This document shows, piece after piece, positions 7,371 to 16,397 of a stretch of 38,896 bases of DNA. The position numbers and the translations under genes are program-made. Below the pieces are notes generated by a model, which saw nothing but the letters and a program-made list of their open reading frames with translations, ran no database searches and was not told the DNA's origin. Origin of the DNA: an uncultured Clostridia bacterium (GTDB lineage Bacteria; Bacillota; Clostridia; Oscillospirales; Butyricicoccaceae); contig CAMBYS010000002.1 in NCBI GenBank assembly GCA_945872165.1, positions 1-38,896 on the forward strand, in the 5' to 3' direction. Position 1 is the stretch's first letter, and every line of letters begins with the position of its first letter.

Positions 7371-9152
7371 ATGGTATATCAGTTCCCGGATGCGGAGCCC
7401 ATACAGGAGCTGACAGTGGAACGGTTTGCCGGTGTGGATTTTGCCAACCATCCTACCAAGGTGGACTGGTCCCGTTCTCCGGATGCCTGCAATATGATCG
7501 CCAATGAAACCTATTTTCCGGTAAAGCGCACCGGATACCGGTGCAGGGCGCAGTTTGACGGTGCCATTTATGGACTGCACCGGCTGGATGAGGATGTGCT
7601 GTGCCATGCGGGCACACATCTGTGGCGGCTGAAGCAGGATGGCACCACGGAACTGCTGTATTCTGATATGCATGAAGCACCCTCCACCTCCTTCCTGATG
7701 AATGGAAAGCTGTGGATGCTGGATGGAAAAACCTATCTGGTATATGACGGCAGTACGGCAAGACCGGTGCGGGAGGTAGCTTTTATTCCCACCACCACCA
7801 TCGGCAGTCCGCCGGGTGGCGGCGGCACCAGTCTGGAAGCAGTCAACCTGCTGACACCCTGGCGTATCAATACCTTTGTAGGTGACGGCACCAGCAAGGT
7901 ATTTCAGCTGGACAGTACCTTTATTGATCTGGATGATGTGGTATGTGAAGGCTATGAGGTGGATCATGTGGACACTGCCAGCGGCAAGGTGACATTGAAA
8001 ACCGCACCGCCGGATGCCGGCGGACTGGCCAATGTGCGTATCCGGTTTGCCAAGACCACCGAACATATTGATATCAATGCCTGCCGGATTTACGGTCTGT
8101 ACGGCGGTAAAAATGATACCCGTGTCTTTGTCTCCGGCAATCCGGAAGCGCCGAATTGTGACTGGCAGTCCGGTTTATATGACCCGACCTATTTCCCGGA
8201 TACCGGGTATACCAAAATCGGCTCGGATGCATCGGATATCATCGGATATGTCCGGCAGTATGATACCCAGATTGTATTGAAATCCGATGGACAGGATGCC
8301 AAACAATATCTGCGCACCTTCCAGCTGGATGCCAATGACAAGCCCACCTATCCATTGAAGCAAGGCGCTGAGGCGGCGGGCGCCATCAGCCCTTATGCCA
8401 TTGATGTGCTGGACGGCACGCCATATTATCTGTCTGCCCAGGGTGTGATGGGCATTTATGGCACCTATGTCACGGAATACCGTACCATTGCCGGTGTTTC
8501 CCAGCGCATCAATCCCCGGCTGCTGCAGGAACCGCTGGATCAGGCGGTGGCCTGTGTTTGGGATGGAAAATATTATCTGGCTGTTGGCGGGCATTGTTAT
8601 GTGGCAGACAGCCGGCAGATGGAAAACAATATCCCGGAATGGTACTATTGGGACAATATTCCTGCTCTCTGTTTTCTGGCAGATGCGGATACCAGCGGCA
8701 ATCTGTGGTTTGGCACGGCAGACGGAAGGGTGTGCACCTTCTGCCATGTGGACGATGTGGATGCCTATTCCGATGACGGAGCTCCCATTGCCGCACGCTG
8801 GGTGACGCCATTGTCTCCGTTGGGAGCATGGGAAAAGGGGAAAACCATCCTGGCCTGTCAGGCAGCTTTGATGCCCTATGGATATTCCGGCGCAGAGCTG
8901 TGGTATCGCACGGAAAAACTGCATGCCTGGGTGAAAACCGTGGTATTTTCCCAGTTTTCCTTTGCACATATGGATTTTTCCCGGTTTTCCTTCCGTTCCA
9001 CGGCGGCATCTTATCCGGCAGATGTCCGCCGGCGCATCCGACGGGCCTATCAGTTCCAACTGATTGTGAAAAATGAACAGGAGGGTGAGCCCTTTGGATT
9101 GCTGGGCATGACCATACGGTATATTGTGCGCAGGGATGTACGCCGGATCTGA
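7371..9152 (+). CDS. Phage tail nozzle / DNA-stabilisation-like protein
   Basis: 593 residues from ATG 7371, six bases after GGAGGA; ATG 7365 (6 bases upstream in frame) sits directly against that site and is unlikely. The sequence is almost all beta-strand, with repeated short blades: an N-terminal part with DWSRSPDACNM and YRCRAQFDG, a middle with FVSGNPEAPN and DPTYFPDTGYTKIG, and a C-terminal part rich in FSQFSF/FSRFSF. This resembles podoviral tail nozzle or packaged-DNA-stabilisation proteins (P22 gp10, T7 gp12), which form beta-propellers under the adaptor. It is the largest gene of the cassette and the last clear structural one. A short-tailed virion is the best inference. Confidence 0.65.
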   Translation: MVYQFPDAEPIQELTVERFAGVDFANHPTKVDWSRSPDACNMIANETYFPVKRTGYRCRAQFDGAIYGLHRLDEDVLCHAGTHLWRLKQDGTTELLYSDMHEAPSTSFLMNGKLWMLDGKTYLVYDGSTARPVREVAFIPTTTIGSPPGGGGTSLEAVNLLTPWRINTFVGDGTSKVFQLDSTFIDLDDVVCEGYEVDHVDTASGKVTLKTAPPDAGGLANVRIRFAKTTEHIDINACRIYGLYGGKNDTRVFVSGNPEAPNCDWQSGLYDPTYFPDTGYTKIGSDASDIIGYVRQYDTQIVLKSDGQDAKQYLRTFQLDANDKPTYPLKQGAEAAGAISPYAIDVLDGTPYYLSAQGVMGIYGTYVTEYRTIAGVSQRINPRLLQEPLDQAVACVWDGKYYLAVGGHCYVADSRQMENNIPEWYYWDNIPALCFLADADTSGNLWFGTADGRVCTFCHVDDVDAYSDDGAPIAARWVTPLSPLGAWEKGKTILACQAALMPYGYSGAELWYRTEKLHAWVKTVVFSQFSFAHMDFSRFSFRSTAASYPADVRRRIRRAYQFQLIVKNEQEGEPFGLLGMTIRYIVRRDVRRI

Positions 9153-9169
9153 GGAGGTAACAGCATAAA

Positions 9170-9802
9170 ATGGCAACGATTAATATTGACGAATTATACC
9201 GCGCAGCGGAAACCAGCAGGCTCAATGCCTTTCAGACCGCGCAGCAGGAAAGTCTGGACCGGCTGCAGGGAAACCTGCGGGATATTGGGGAAACCCATCG
9301 CAGCAATGTGACACAGGCCCAGACAGCGGCACGGATTTCTGCCCTGGGACAGGAGGAAAAGCTGGCGGCAGCAGGACTCAGCGGCGGCAATGCCTATGCA
9401 GCGCCTACCAGCGGATATACCGAAAGCTCCCGGGTGGCAGCGGACAATACCCTGCGCAGCAATCTGAATACCCTGTCTGTGGAACGGCTGAAGGCGGAAC
9501 AGGAGGCACGCAATACCAGTGCTTCGGAAATTTCCCAGGCAACACAGGACTATCACAATGGACTGGCTTCCATTCAGCTGCAGAAAGCACAGGCGAAAAT
9601 TTCTCAGTACAATGAGGACAGGAATTATAATTATAATGTGAAAAAGACCGCATATGAACAGGCCATGGAACGTTGGAAAACCTATGGCGTTGTGCTTCCG
9701 GCAGATGCCTCGATTCTGGGCGTCAAGGCTGGAACACGCACGGCCAGCAGTGCCTATGACAATGCAAGGCTTGCATTGGATCGCTGGAAAGCCACGTTAT
9801 AA
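9170..9802 (+). CDS. Internal-virion/ejection-like helical protein (last cassette gene)
   Basis: 210 residues, rich in Ala, Gln, Asn and Ser, with long helices (residues 5-60 and 90-150) and a Gly-rich break (LSGGNAYAAPTSG). The C-terminal third contains NYNYNVKKTAYEQ and a Trp-containing helix (ALDRWK). It follows the nozzle gene after GAGGAGGT. In podophages this position often holds internal proteins ejected with the DNA, or a tail-needle protein. Composition fits an internal protein, but I do not recognise a family. The gene ends 7 bases before the cassette terminator. Confidence 0.5.
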   Translation: MATINIDELYRAAETSRLNAFQTAQQESLDRLQGNLRDIGETHRSNVTQAQTAARISALGQEEKLAAAGLSGGNAYAAPTSGYTESSRVAADNTLRSNLNTLSVERLKAEQEARNTSASEISQATQDYHNGLASIQLQKAQAKISQYNEDRNYNYNVKKTAYEQAMERWKTYGVVLPADASILGVKAGTRTASSAYDNARLALDRWKATL

Positions 9803-9809
9803 GCAAAAA

Positions 9810-9842
9810 AAATCCCGCAGACATCCAATCTGCGGGATTTCA
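9810..9842. terminator. Bidirectional terminator between cassette and antiporter
   Basis: Perfect 12-bp stem AAATCCCGCAGA / TCTGCGGGATTT with a 7-base loop. An A-run lies on one side and T-rich bases on the other, so it can end both the plus cassette and the convergent minus antiporter gene. Confidence 0.9.
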
Positions 9843-9856
9843 TATATCACATAATG

Positions 9857-11038
9857 TTATGCCTTTTTCTTGTCACCCATAACGATTTTCAGCAGGATTG
9901 GGGTAATCAGGGTTGTGACAATAACAACCAGAATCACCGGACCGAACAAGCTGTCCGGTACCAGACCAAATGCGGCACCCTTCTGGGCAACGATCAGAGC
10001 AACTTCACCACGGGATACCATGCCGATACCAACCGACAGGGCTTCATGGTTTGTGAATTTGAACAGCTTCGCACCCAGTGCACAGCCGATAATCTTGGAA
10101 AGGATAGCAACAACCAGCAGCAGCAGTGCGAACACCAGCAGGCTGACGGTCAGACCGCTCAGGTCAGTTTTCAGACCTACACTGGCAAAGAATACCGGGG
10201 AAAACAGCATATAAGCACAGATGGTAATTTTCTGGCTGATATAATCACGGACGCCGGACAGGTTGCAGAGCAGAAGGCCGGCAAAATATGCGCCGGTGAT
10301 ATCTGCAACACCGAAAAAGGTTTCAGAGCAATAGGAGAGAATGAAGCAGAATGCCAGGCCATAAATGGCAACACGGCGGTGCATCTTATCGTTGAAAGCC
10401 TTGTTCAGATGCTTGAAGTATTTGTAGACCACAAAGCCCACAACGGCAATAAACACAAAGAACAGGACAATTTTAATCAGGACAGTCAGAATCTGGACAT
10501 CCGGATTGGTGAAGCTGGATACGATCGTCAGGGCGATGATACCCAGGATATCGTCGATGACAGCAGCACCGAGAATGGTAACACCCACCTTGCCCTGCAG
10601 TTTTCCCATCTCAAGCAGCGTTTCAACTGTGATGCTCACAGAGGTAGCAGTCAGGATAACGCCGACAAAGATAGCCTTTAACAGATGCTGGGGATCTCCT
10701 TCACCGTTGAACCACACGAGGTACAGGGCAGCACCGCCGAGAAGCGGAACAATAACACCTACCATGGCGATGACAAAGGAGGCAACACCGGTTTTTTTCA
10801 GCTCCTGCAGGTCGGTTCCCAGACCGGCAGAAAACATCAGCATGATAACACCGATTTCAGAAAGAACGGTAATGACACTGTCTTCCGTAACAAGGTTCAG
10901 AACGGAAGGTCCGAGAATGAGGCCTGCGAGCAGTGCGCCTACAACCTGCGGCATGTTGACTTTGCCGGAAGCAAGGCCCAGCACCTTCGTGGACAGAAGG
11001 ATAATTGCCAGAACCAGCAGGAAAGTATAGTTTTCCAT
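9857..11038 (-). CDS. Cation/proton antiporter (CPA2 family)
   Basis: 393 residues with about 12 hydrophobic segments and no cytoplasmic TrkA-N domain. The N-terminal motif NMPQVVGALLAGLILGPS and the later GAAVIDDILGI (the paired Asp residues of the ion site) and GMVSRGEVALIVA are characteristic of CPA2 Na+/H+ or K+/H+ exchangers of the GerN/NapA/KefB group. It would exchange monovalent cations for protons across the membrane. The single gene has its own promoter (11139-11167), an AAGGTG ribosome site and the shared terminator at 9810-9842. The ion cannot be decided from sequence. Confidence 0.92.
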   Translation of the reverse strand: MENYTFLLVLAIILLSTKVLGLASGKVNMPQVVGALLAGLILGPSVLNLVTEDSVITVLSEIGVIMLMFSAGLGTDLQELKKTGVASFVIAMVGVIVPLLGGAALYLVWFNGEGDPQHLLKAIFVGVILTATSVSITVETLLEMGKLQGKVGVTILGAAVIDDILGIIALTIVSSFTNPDVQILTVLIKIVLFFVFIAVVGFVVYKYFKHLNKAFNDKMHRRVAIYGLAFCFILSYCSETFFGVADITGAYFAGLLLCNLSGVRDYISQKITICAYMLFSPVFFASVGLKTDLSGLTVSLLVFALLLLVVAILSKIIGCALGAKLFKFTNHEALSVGIGMVSRGEVALIVAQKGAAFGLVPDSLFGPVILVVIVTTLITPILLKIVMGDKKKA

Positions 11039-11138
11039 AGTTTACACCTTCTATAAATATATTATTTGTGCAGAGCGGGAAATGTGACCGGATCATCCGT
11101 AAAAAATCCATAAGGCTCCTGATCCACACTGCGACTGT

Positions 11139-11167
11139 ATTATACATGCTTTTCCTTGTCAAAACAA
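11139..11167 (-). promoter_or_regulatory. Promoter of the antiporter gene
   Basis: Minus strand TTGTTT (11167-11162), 17 bases, TATAAT (11144-11139). The -10 box is perfect. Confidence 0.75.
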
Positions 11168-11260
11168 GATAAAAAACGCATAGATTTTGCTAGGATTTGG
11201 TATAAAACGAGAGAAAGTTGAACAAGGACAAAGGATAGTATCTCCATCATGGGGGCAAAG

Positions 11261-11294
11261 AAAAAAGACCCGGTAAGCAAATACCAGGTCTTTC
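11261..11294 (-). terminator. Terminator of the ferredoxin gene
   Basis: On the minus strand AAAGACC and GGTCTTT pair around an inner TGGTA/TACC, followed by a run of T. It lies 20 bases after the ferredoxin stop. Confidence 0.8.
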
Positions 11295-11313
11295 TTGCAT
11301 GTAGTTTGCCGGA

Positions 11314-11484
11314 TTACTCCTGGGAGATTGCACCCATCGGGCAGGAACCAGCGCAGGAACCGCATTCGATGCAGGAACCAGCGTCGATTACGTACTGACC
11401 ATCACCCTCGGAGATTGCGCCTACCGGACACTCGCCAGCGCAGGAACCACAGCTGATGCAAGCACTGCTGATAGTATAAGCCAT
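11314..11484 (-). CDS. 2[4Fe-4S] ferredoxin
   Basis: A 56-residue gene too short for the ORF track. The minus strand reads from ATG at 11484-11482 to TAA at 11316-11314. It has two complete CxxCxxCxxxCP clusters (C9, C12, C15, C19 and C38, C41, C44, C48) in an internal duplication, as in clostridial ferredoxins. It is a small cytoplasmic electron carrier for low-potential anaerobic metabolism (pyruvate:ferredoxin oxidoreductase, hydrogenase and similar partners). AGGAGG lies upstream, and it has its own promoter and terminator, so it is a monocistronic gene. Confidence 0.96.
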   Translation of the reverse strand: MAYTISSACISCGSCAGECPVGAISEGDGQYVIDAGSCIECGSCAGSCPMGAISQE

Positions 11485-11517
11485 AAAAGTAACACCTCCT
11501 GTTTCAAATTCTACTCT

Positions 11518-11545
11518 ATTGTATCACAAAGTCTAAAAAAAACAA
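11518..11545 (-). promoter_or_regulatory. Promoter of the ferredoxin gene
   Basis: Minus strand TTGTTT (11545-11540), 16 bases, TACAAT (11523-11518), about 35 bases before the start codon. Confidence 0.65.
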
Positions 11546-11676
11546 CTCCCCAAAAGCAAAAAACCGATCCATTTTGGCAAGTCAAAAAATTACCCGGGAA
11601 ATGACCAAAAACACGTCTAAAAAGGAAGGAATTGGGTAAAGATGAAGAAAGGAGCAAAGGAAAGTGAGGGAGTGGA

Positions 11677-13887
11677 ATGGAATTTCAGGGACCGTTTGAC
11701 CGGAACGCAAAGCGTGTACTGGAAACATCGGCACGGCGTGCCGGATTGCTGGGAAAGAATACCGTAGGAACGGAACATCTGCTGCTGGGCCTTGCAGCAA
11801 GACGAAGCTCTGCTGCCGGCAGAATCCTGACCCAGGCCGGTGTCAGCAGCTGGCGGGGATTGTATTATACAGCAAAACTTACCGGGACAGGCATGCCGCG
11901 GCAGAAGCCCCAGCATATCAGCCGGAATTTACAGCTGGTATTGCGGCAGGCTGCCGGTGCCGCCGGAAACGGCACGGCGGGAGAAAATCATCTGCTGTGT
12001 GCATTGATCAGCTGCCGCAAATGTACGGCACGGCGGGTTATGGAAGAAATGGAAGCGGATATCCCGTCATTGGAACGGCAGACCGGTATTTCTGTGGCAC
12101 AGGAGCCGGCAGGCTGGCGTTCCATGGCACGGCTGGCATCCACCTCTACGCTGGATCGGTATACCACGGATTTGACAGAGCTGGCACGAAACGGCAGGCT
12201 GGACCCGGTCATTGGACGGGAGGAAGAATTATTTCGGCTGATTACCATTTTACAGCGCCGGACCAAAAATAATCCGGTGCTGTTGGGTGATCCGGGCGTA
12301 GGCAAAACCGCCGTGGCGGAAGCATTGGCACTGGCAATTGCCAATGGGCAAGTGCCGGAGGAGCTGCGGGATGCCAGACTGGTGTCACTGGATATGGCAA
12401 GCCTGATTTCCGGAACCAAATACCGGGGCGAATTTGAGGAACGATTAAAAAATATTGTGCGGGAGCTGAGTGCTTCCCATCATATCATTGCCTTTATTGA
12501 CGAAGTGCACACACTGGTGGGGGCAGGCTCTGCGGAAGGTGCCATTGATGCCTCCAATTTGCTCAAGCCTGCACTGGCCCGGGGAGAAATCCGTTTGATT
12601 GGCACCACAACCACAGCGGAATATCATAAAACCATTGAAAAGGATGCGGCACTGGAACGGCGGTTTCAGCGCATTGATGTCTCTGAACCGGATGAAGCTG
12701 GTGCGGAGGAAATTCTGCGGGGGATTGCGCCGCGGTATGAACAGCATCATCATGTGCACATTCGTGGGGATGCCCTGCATGCAGCGGTAAGTATTTCTGT
12801 GCGTATCAGTCCGGAACGGCATCTGCCGGATAAGGCAATTGATCTGCTGGATGAGACCTGTGCCGCCGTGCATCTGGAGGGCGGTACAGAGGTAACTGCC
12901 CGGGAGATTGCCCGGGCAGCCAAACGGTTTGATGGGTTTTCCGCCGTGGCGGAGGGCAATACGGCACAGCGGCTGCTGCAGCTGGAACAGGAGCTGAGCC
13001 GGACGGTCATCGGACAGGATGATGCGGTCAAAGCCATCTGCCGGGCAGTCCGCCGTGGCGGAGCCGGTCTGCGGGATGAAGCCCGTCCGGTGGCCGCTTT
13101 GCTGCTCACCGGTTCCACCGGTGTGGGAAAAACCTCGGTATGCACAGCACTGGCACAGGCTTTGTTCGGCAGAGATGGACTCATCCGTATTGACCTGTCG
13201 GAATACCAGCAGTCACAGGATGTCTCCCGGCTCATCGGTGCACCGCCCGGGTACAAAGGCTATGGTGACGGCGGACAGCTGACGGAAAAAATCCGCAGGC
13301 GTCCCCGTTCCCTGGTACTGTTTGACGAGGTGGAAAAAGCCCATCCGGATGTGCTGCGTCTGCTGCTGCGTTTGCTGGAGGATGGCAGGCTGACAGATTC
13401 CGAGGGCAGAAGTGCGGATTTCCGCCATGCAGTCATCGTACTGACCTCCAATCTGGGCAGCGGACGGCAGGGAAGAAAGGTAGGCTTTTCTTCCCAGGAG
13501 AATCCCCGGCAGGAGCAGGCAGAGGAAGAAGCAAGACGGGTGCTGCAGCCGGAGCTGGCGGCGCGTCTGGATGACATTATCGTTTTTTCGCCCCTAACCC
13601 AGGCGGAATGCAGGGCAATTGCCGCTCAGGAGCTGACCCGGCTGGCAAACCGTTGTCTGGCAAGAGGAACCCGGCTGACCTGGGATGCCCGGACCGAGGA
13701 ACTGCTGGGTGTTGTGGATGTGAACCGGGGAGCACGGGCAGTGCGTGACGCAGTGGCACGGAAGGTGACCGATCCGTTGGCAGGATTGCTGTTGTCCGGC
13801 GGAGCAGGGCAGCAGGTGGAACTGCGGGTGGAAAATGGAACCATTGCCCTGCTGGTCAGCCAGAGTGCAACCACCTGCGGGGCATGA
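11677..13887 (+). CDS. ClpC-like AAA+ unfoldase, Clp protease ATP-binding subunit
   Basis: 736 residues with an N-terminal Clp-N repeat pair (about 1-140) and two AAA+ modules. Module 1 has Walker A GDPGVGKT (204-211) and Walker B IAFIDEVH (271-278). Module 2 has Walker A GSTGVGKT (479-486) and Walker B LVLFDEVE (546-553). The tripeptide VGF (602-604) sits where ClpC/ClpA carry the loop that docks on ClpP, so it likely feeds a ClpP protease. At 736 residues it is shorter than typical ClpC (about 810), and the linker between modules is short with no obvious UVR motif. GAGGGAG precedes the start. No CtsR-type tandem heptad repeat is evident upstream. Confidence 0.9.
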   Translation: MEFQGPFDRNAKRVLETSARRAGLLGKNTVGTEHLLLGLAARRSSAAGRILTQAGVSSWRGLYYTAKLTGTGMPRQKPQHISRNLQLVLRQAAGAAGNGTAGENHLLCALISCRKCTARRVMEEMEADIPSLERQTGISVAQEPAGWRSMARLASTSTLDRYTTDLTELARNGRLDPVIGREEELFRLITILQRRTKNNPVLLGDPGVGKTAVAEALALAIANGQVPEELRDARLVSLDMASLISGTKYRGEFEERLKNIVRELSASHHIIAFIDEVHTLVGAGSAEGAIDASNLLKPALARGEIRLIGTTTTAEYHKTIEKDAALERRFQRIDVSEPDEAGAEEILRGIAPRYEQHHHVHIRGDALHAAVSISVRISPERHLPDKAIDLLDETCAAVHLEGGTEVTAREIARAAKRFDGFSAVAEGNTAQRLLQLEQELSRTVIGQDDAVKAICRAVRRGGAGLRDEARPVAALLLTGSTGVGKTSVCTALAQALFGRDGLIRIDLSEYQQSQDVSRLIGAPPGYKGYGDGGQLTEKIRRRPRSLVLFDEVEKAHPDVLRLLLRLLEDGRLTDSEGRSADFRHAVIVLTSNLGSGRQGRKVGFSSQENPRQEQAEEEARRVLQPELAARLDDIIVFSPLTQAECRAIAAQELTRLANRCLARGTRLTWDARTEELLGVVDVNRGARAVRDAVARKVTDPLAGLLLSGGAGQQVELRVENGTIALLVSQSATTCGA

Positions 13888-13889
13888 AT

Positions 13890-13925
13890 CATAGCGATAT
13901 CCTATGTATGGTTCGCTATACCAGC
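13890..13925 (+). other. Short inverted repeat after the ClpC-like gene
   Basis: ATAGCGA ... TCGCTAT is a 7-bp stem with a 15-base loop just downstream of the gene. It lacks a T-run, so terminator function is uncertain. Confidence 0.3.
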
Positions 13926-13963
13926 ATCTGGACTTAAATTCCTGCTTTTGTTGAAACTGGCGG

Positions 13964-13992
13964 TTGACAACAACTTTTAACAGAGGTAAAAT
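13964..13992 (+). promoter_or_regulatory. Promoter of the thrS T-box leader
   Basis: TTGACA (13964-13969), exactly 17 bases, TAAAAT (13987-13992). Transcription would start near 13999 and run through the T-box leader. Confidence 0.88.
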
Positions 13993-13998
13993 AAATAA

Positions 13999-14270
13999 CA
14001 TCTATAGACAAACAGCGTTGATGGGAATAGACAGACTGCAATCGGCAGGCCTGCAGAGAGTGGATGCAATAGCTGGGAGCATCCATGGCAGCGGCAGTTC
14101 TGTACACCGGTCCCGGAGCTTCGCAGGGGAAAACCAAGTATTCTGCGACGGAGTCCGCACGTTACAGCGGAAAATGTGCGGGTACAGTTTTTTGCTGTGC
14201 CAAGCAGGGTGGAACCGTGAGATGCATTGTCATCCCACCCCTGATTCTGGTCAGGGGTGGGATTTTTTTT
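13999..14270 (+). ncRNA. T-box riboswitch (tRNA-Thr sensing) upstream of thrS
   Basis: The leader carries the diagnostic T-box sequence AGGGTGGAACCGTG at 14206-14219, followed by an intrinsic terminator whose 5' arm can pair with the T-box instead. Upstream is a long Stem I region, including a stem GGATGC/GCATCC with a loop around AATAGCTGGGA. A threonine codon (ACC at 14106-14108, or the overlapping ACA) lies on the 3' side of Stem I as probable specifier. In this family, uncharged tRNA pairs with specifier and T-box and permits readthrough, so thrS rises when threonyl-tRNA is scarce. The exact specifier is a reading, not proven. Confidence 0.93.
14233..14270 (+). terminator. T-box regulated terminator
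   Basis: Perfect 12-bp stem TCCCACCCCTGA / TCAGGGGTGGGA with a 6-base loop, followed by eight T. It competes with the antiterminator formed by the T-box bases. Confidence 0.93.
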
Positions 14271-14300
14271 CTGCCCCGTGAAAATAAGGAGGAATTTTTC

Positions 14301-16085
14301 ATGGCAGACAATCAGTATACGTTTGAAAATGAGCAGTATCGCAAAACATACTGGCATACCTGCTCCCATATCCTGGCACAGGCTGTCAAGCGCCTGTACC
14401 CGGAGGTAAAGCTGGCAATCGGTCCGTCGATTGACAACGGCTTCTATTATGACTTGGATTCTCCATTTCCGTTCACCCCGGAGATCATGGAGCAGATCGA
14501 GGCAGAAATGCGCAAAATCTGCAAGGAAAAGCTCAAGATGGAGCGTTTTGAGCTGCCCCGGGCGGAAGCACTGGAGCTGATGAAGGATGAGCCGTATAAG
14601 ATTGAGCTCATCAATGACCTGCCGGAGGACGAGGTCATCTCGTTCTATAAGCAGGGCGAATTTACCGACCTGTGCGCCGGTCCGCATCTGGATTCCACCG
14701 GACGCATCAAGGGCAATGCCATCAAGCTGACCGCATGTAATGCAGCATACTGGCGCGGCGATTCCAGCCGTGAAACCCTGCAGCGTATTTACGGCATTGC
14801 GTTCCCGAAGAAGGATCAGCTGGATGAATATCTGGCAAAGGTGGAAGAGGCAAAGAAACGTGACCACAACAGACTGGGTCGTGAGCTGGAATACTTTACC
14901 ACAGTAGATACCATCGGTCAGGGCCTGCCGGTGATTCTGCCGAAGGGTGCCCGTGTCATCCAGCAGCTGCAGCGCTGGGTAGAAGACGTGGAGCAGGCAC
15001 ATGGCTATCTGCTGACCAAGACGCCGCTGTTTGCCAAGCGTGAATTCTTTAAGATTTCCGGTCACTGGGATCATTATCTTGACGGTATGTTCATCATGGG
15101 CGATCCATATGATGAGACAAAGGAATGCTTTGCCCTGCGTCCGATGACCTGTCCGTTCCAGTATCAGGTCTATCTGAACCGTGCCCGTTCCTATCGTGAC
15201 CTGCCGATGCGCATGGGTGAGACCTCCACCCTGTTCCGCAATGAGGATTCCGGTGAAATGCATGGTCTGATCCGTGTCCGCCAGTTCACCATTTCCGAGG
15301 GACACAATGTGGTTCGCCCGGATCAGCTGGAGGAAGAATTTAAGGATTGTCTGGAGCTGGCAAAGTATATGCTGGATACCGTCGGTCTGCTGGAGGACTG
15401 CACCTTCCGTTTCTCCAAGTGGGACCCGGCAAACCCGAACAATAAGTATGAGGGCACCGCAGAGCAGTGGGAGGTTGCACAGGCAACCATGGCACAGATT
15501 CTGGATGACCTTGGCGTGGAATATGAAGTTGGCATTGATGAGGCAGCATTCTATGGTCCGAAGCTGGACATTCAGTATAAGAATGTACATGGCAAGGAGG
15601 ACACGCTGGTTACCATCCAGATTGACATGTTGCTGGCAGAGCGCTTCGGCATGTATTATACGGATACCGATGGCGAGAAGAAGATCCCGTATATCCTGCA
15701 CAGAACCTCTCTGGGCTGCTACGAGCGCACCCTGGCATATCTGATTGAAAAGTATGCAGGCTCTCTGCCCACTTGGATGGCACCGGAACAGGTACGTGTT
15801 CTGCCGGTTACCGACCGTGCTGCGGATTATGCAGATGAGATTACCGCAAAGCTGCGGGCAAAGGGCTTCCGTGTGGAAGTTGACCATCGCTCGGAGAAGC
15901 TGGGCTACAAGATCCGTGAGGGTCGCAACGAGCGCATCCCGTACCTGCTGATTGTAGGTGATAAGGATCTGGAAAACAACACCGTATCCCCGCGCCATCG
16001 TGCGGAAGGTGATCTGGGTGCCATGTCCTATGAGGAATTTGAAGCAATGCTGACTGAGGTTGTGGCAACCAAGGCAAAGAAGTAA
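14301..16085 (+). CDS. thrS: Threonyl-tRNA synthetase, form without TGS domain
   Basis: 594 residues from ATG 14301 after AAGGAGG; the longer track ORF runs into the T-box. The enzyme attaches threonine to tRNA-Thr. The editing domain is present: HTCSH (residues 19-23) and CAGPH near residue 130. Class II motif 2 is FRNEDSGEMHGLIRVRQFT, preceded by the zinc-site region MTCPFQY; motif 3 is LGCYERTLAYLIEKYAG, and the anticodon-binding domain follows. The usual N-terminal TGS domain of about 60 residues is missing, so the protein is shorter than the common 640. The sequence after motif 2 reads ISEGHNV where most bacterial enzymes have a QDDAH-type segment. The T-box confirms threonine specificity. 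Confidence 0.95.
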   Translation: MADNQYTFENEQYRKTYWHTCSHILAQAVKRLYPEVKLAIGPSIDNGFYYDLDSPFPFTPEIMEQIEAEMRKICKEKLKMERFELPRAEALELMKDEPYKIELINDLPEDEVISFYKQGEFTDLCAGPHLDSTGRIKGNAIKLTACNAAYWRGDSSRETLQRIYGIAFPKKDQLDEYLAKVEEAKKRDHNRLGRELEYFTTVDTIGQGLPVILPKGARVIQQLQRWVEDVEQAHGYLLTKTPLFAKREFFKISGHWDHYLDGMFIMGDPYDETKECFALRPMTCPFQYQVYLNRARSYRDLPMRMGETSTLFRNEDSGEMHGLIRVRQFTISEGHNVVRPDQLEEEFKDCLELAKYMLDTVGLLEDCTFRFSKWDPANPNNKYEGTAEQWEVAQATMAQILDDLGVEYEVGIDEAAFYGPKLDIQYKNVHGKEDTLVTIQIDMLLAERFGMYYTDTDGEKKIPYILHRTSLGCYERTLAYLIEKYAGSLPTWMAPEQVRVLPVTDRAADYADEITAKLRAKGFRVEVDHRSEKLGYKIREGRNERIPYLLIVGDKDLENNTVSPRHRAEGDLGAMSYEEFEAMLTEVVATKAKK

Positions 16086-16091
16086 ACAAAC

Positions 16092-16397
16092 CTATTCTTC
16101 GGGCTGTTCCAGGGTCCGGCGGAGCATGGTGTCAGCATGAATGCTGACCTGATACAGCACGCCGGGCTCCAACGGTCCAAAGACAAACCGGCCCAGTGCA
16201 TCGGAACATGTCACACCGGCAACCGTATCCGGCTGGGCACCGCCGGAGGCATACAGCACCGCAAGGGCATTTGCCAGCGGCTTGCCGTCATCCCCTACAA
16301 TGGTGCCCAGCAGAACCGGACGATCTGATGCATGCAGGGTGACGGTGGTTTCGACCTGTTCCCGCTGGGCGGGACGGACATAAAATACAGATTGCAT
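16092..16397 (-). CDS. Small carboxypeptidase-regulatory-like domain protein
   Basis: 101 residues on the opposite strand between thrS and proS, ending 6 bases after the thrS stop. AGGAGG is spaced 9 bases before the ATG, so it is a real gene. Residues 28-90 read as a beta-sandwich: LLGTIVGDDGKPLANALAVL, then SDALGRFVFGPLEPG and YQVSIHAD. This is the pattern of carboxypeptidase-regulatory-like/transthyretin-type folds, normally appended to larger secreted proteins. Here the domain stands alone with no signal peptide. The role is unknown; a structural or binding part of a larger assembly is possible. Confidence 0.75.
   Translation of the reverse strand: MQSVFYVRPAQREQVETTVTLHASDRPVLLGTIVGDDGKPLANALAVLYASGGAQPDTVAGVTCSDALGRFVFGPLEPGVLYQVSIHADTMLRRTLEQPEE

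Noticed and set aside
9854-10681. 275-residue plus-strand ORF
   Set aside because: Exactly antisense to the clear antiporter gene; low-complexity translation and no ribosome site.
11525-11676. CtsR or HrcA operator upstream of the ClpC-like gene
   Set aside because: Only one AGTCAAA-like half site is visible; no tandem heptad or CIRCE repeat.
13977-15998. 673-residue minus-strand ORF over thrS
   Set aside because: Shadow of thrS and the T-box leader; no domain recognisable.
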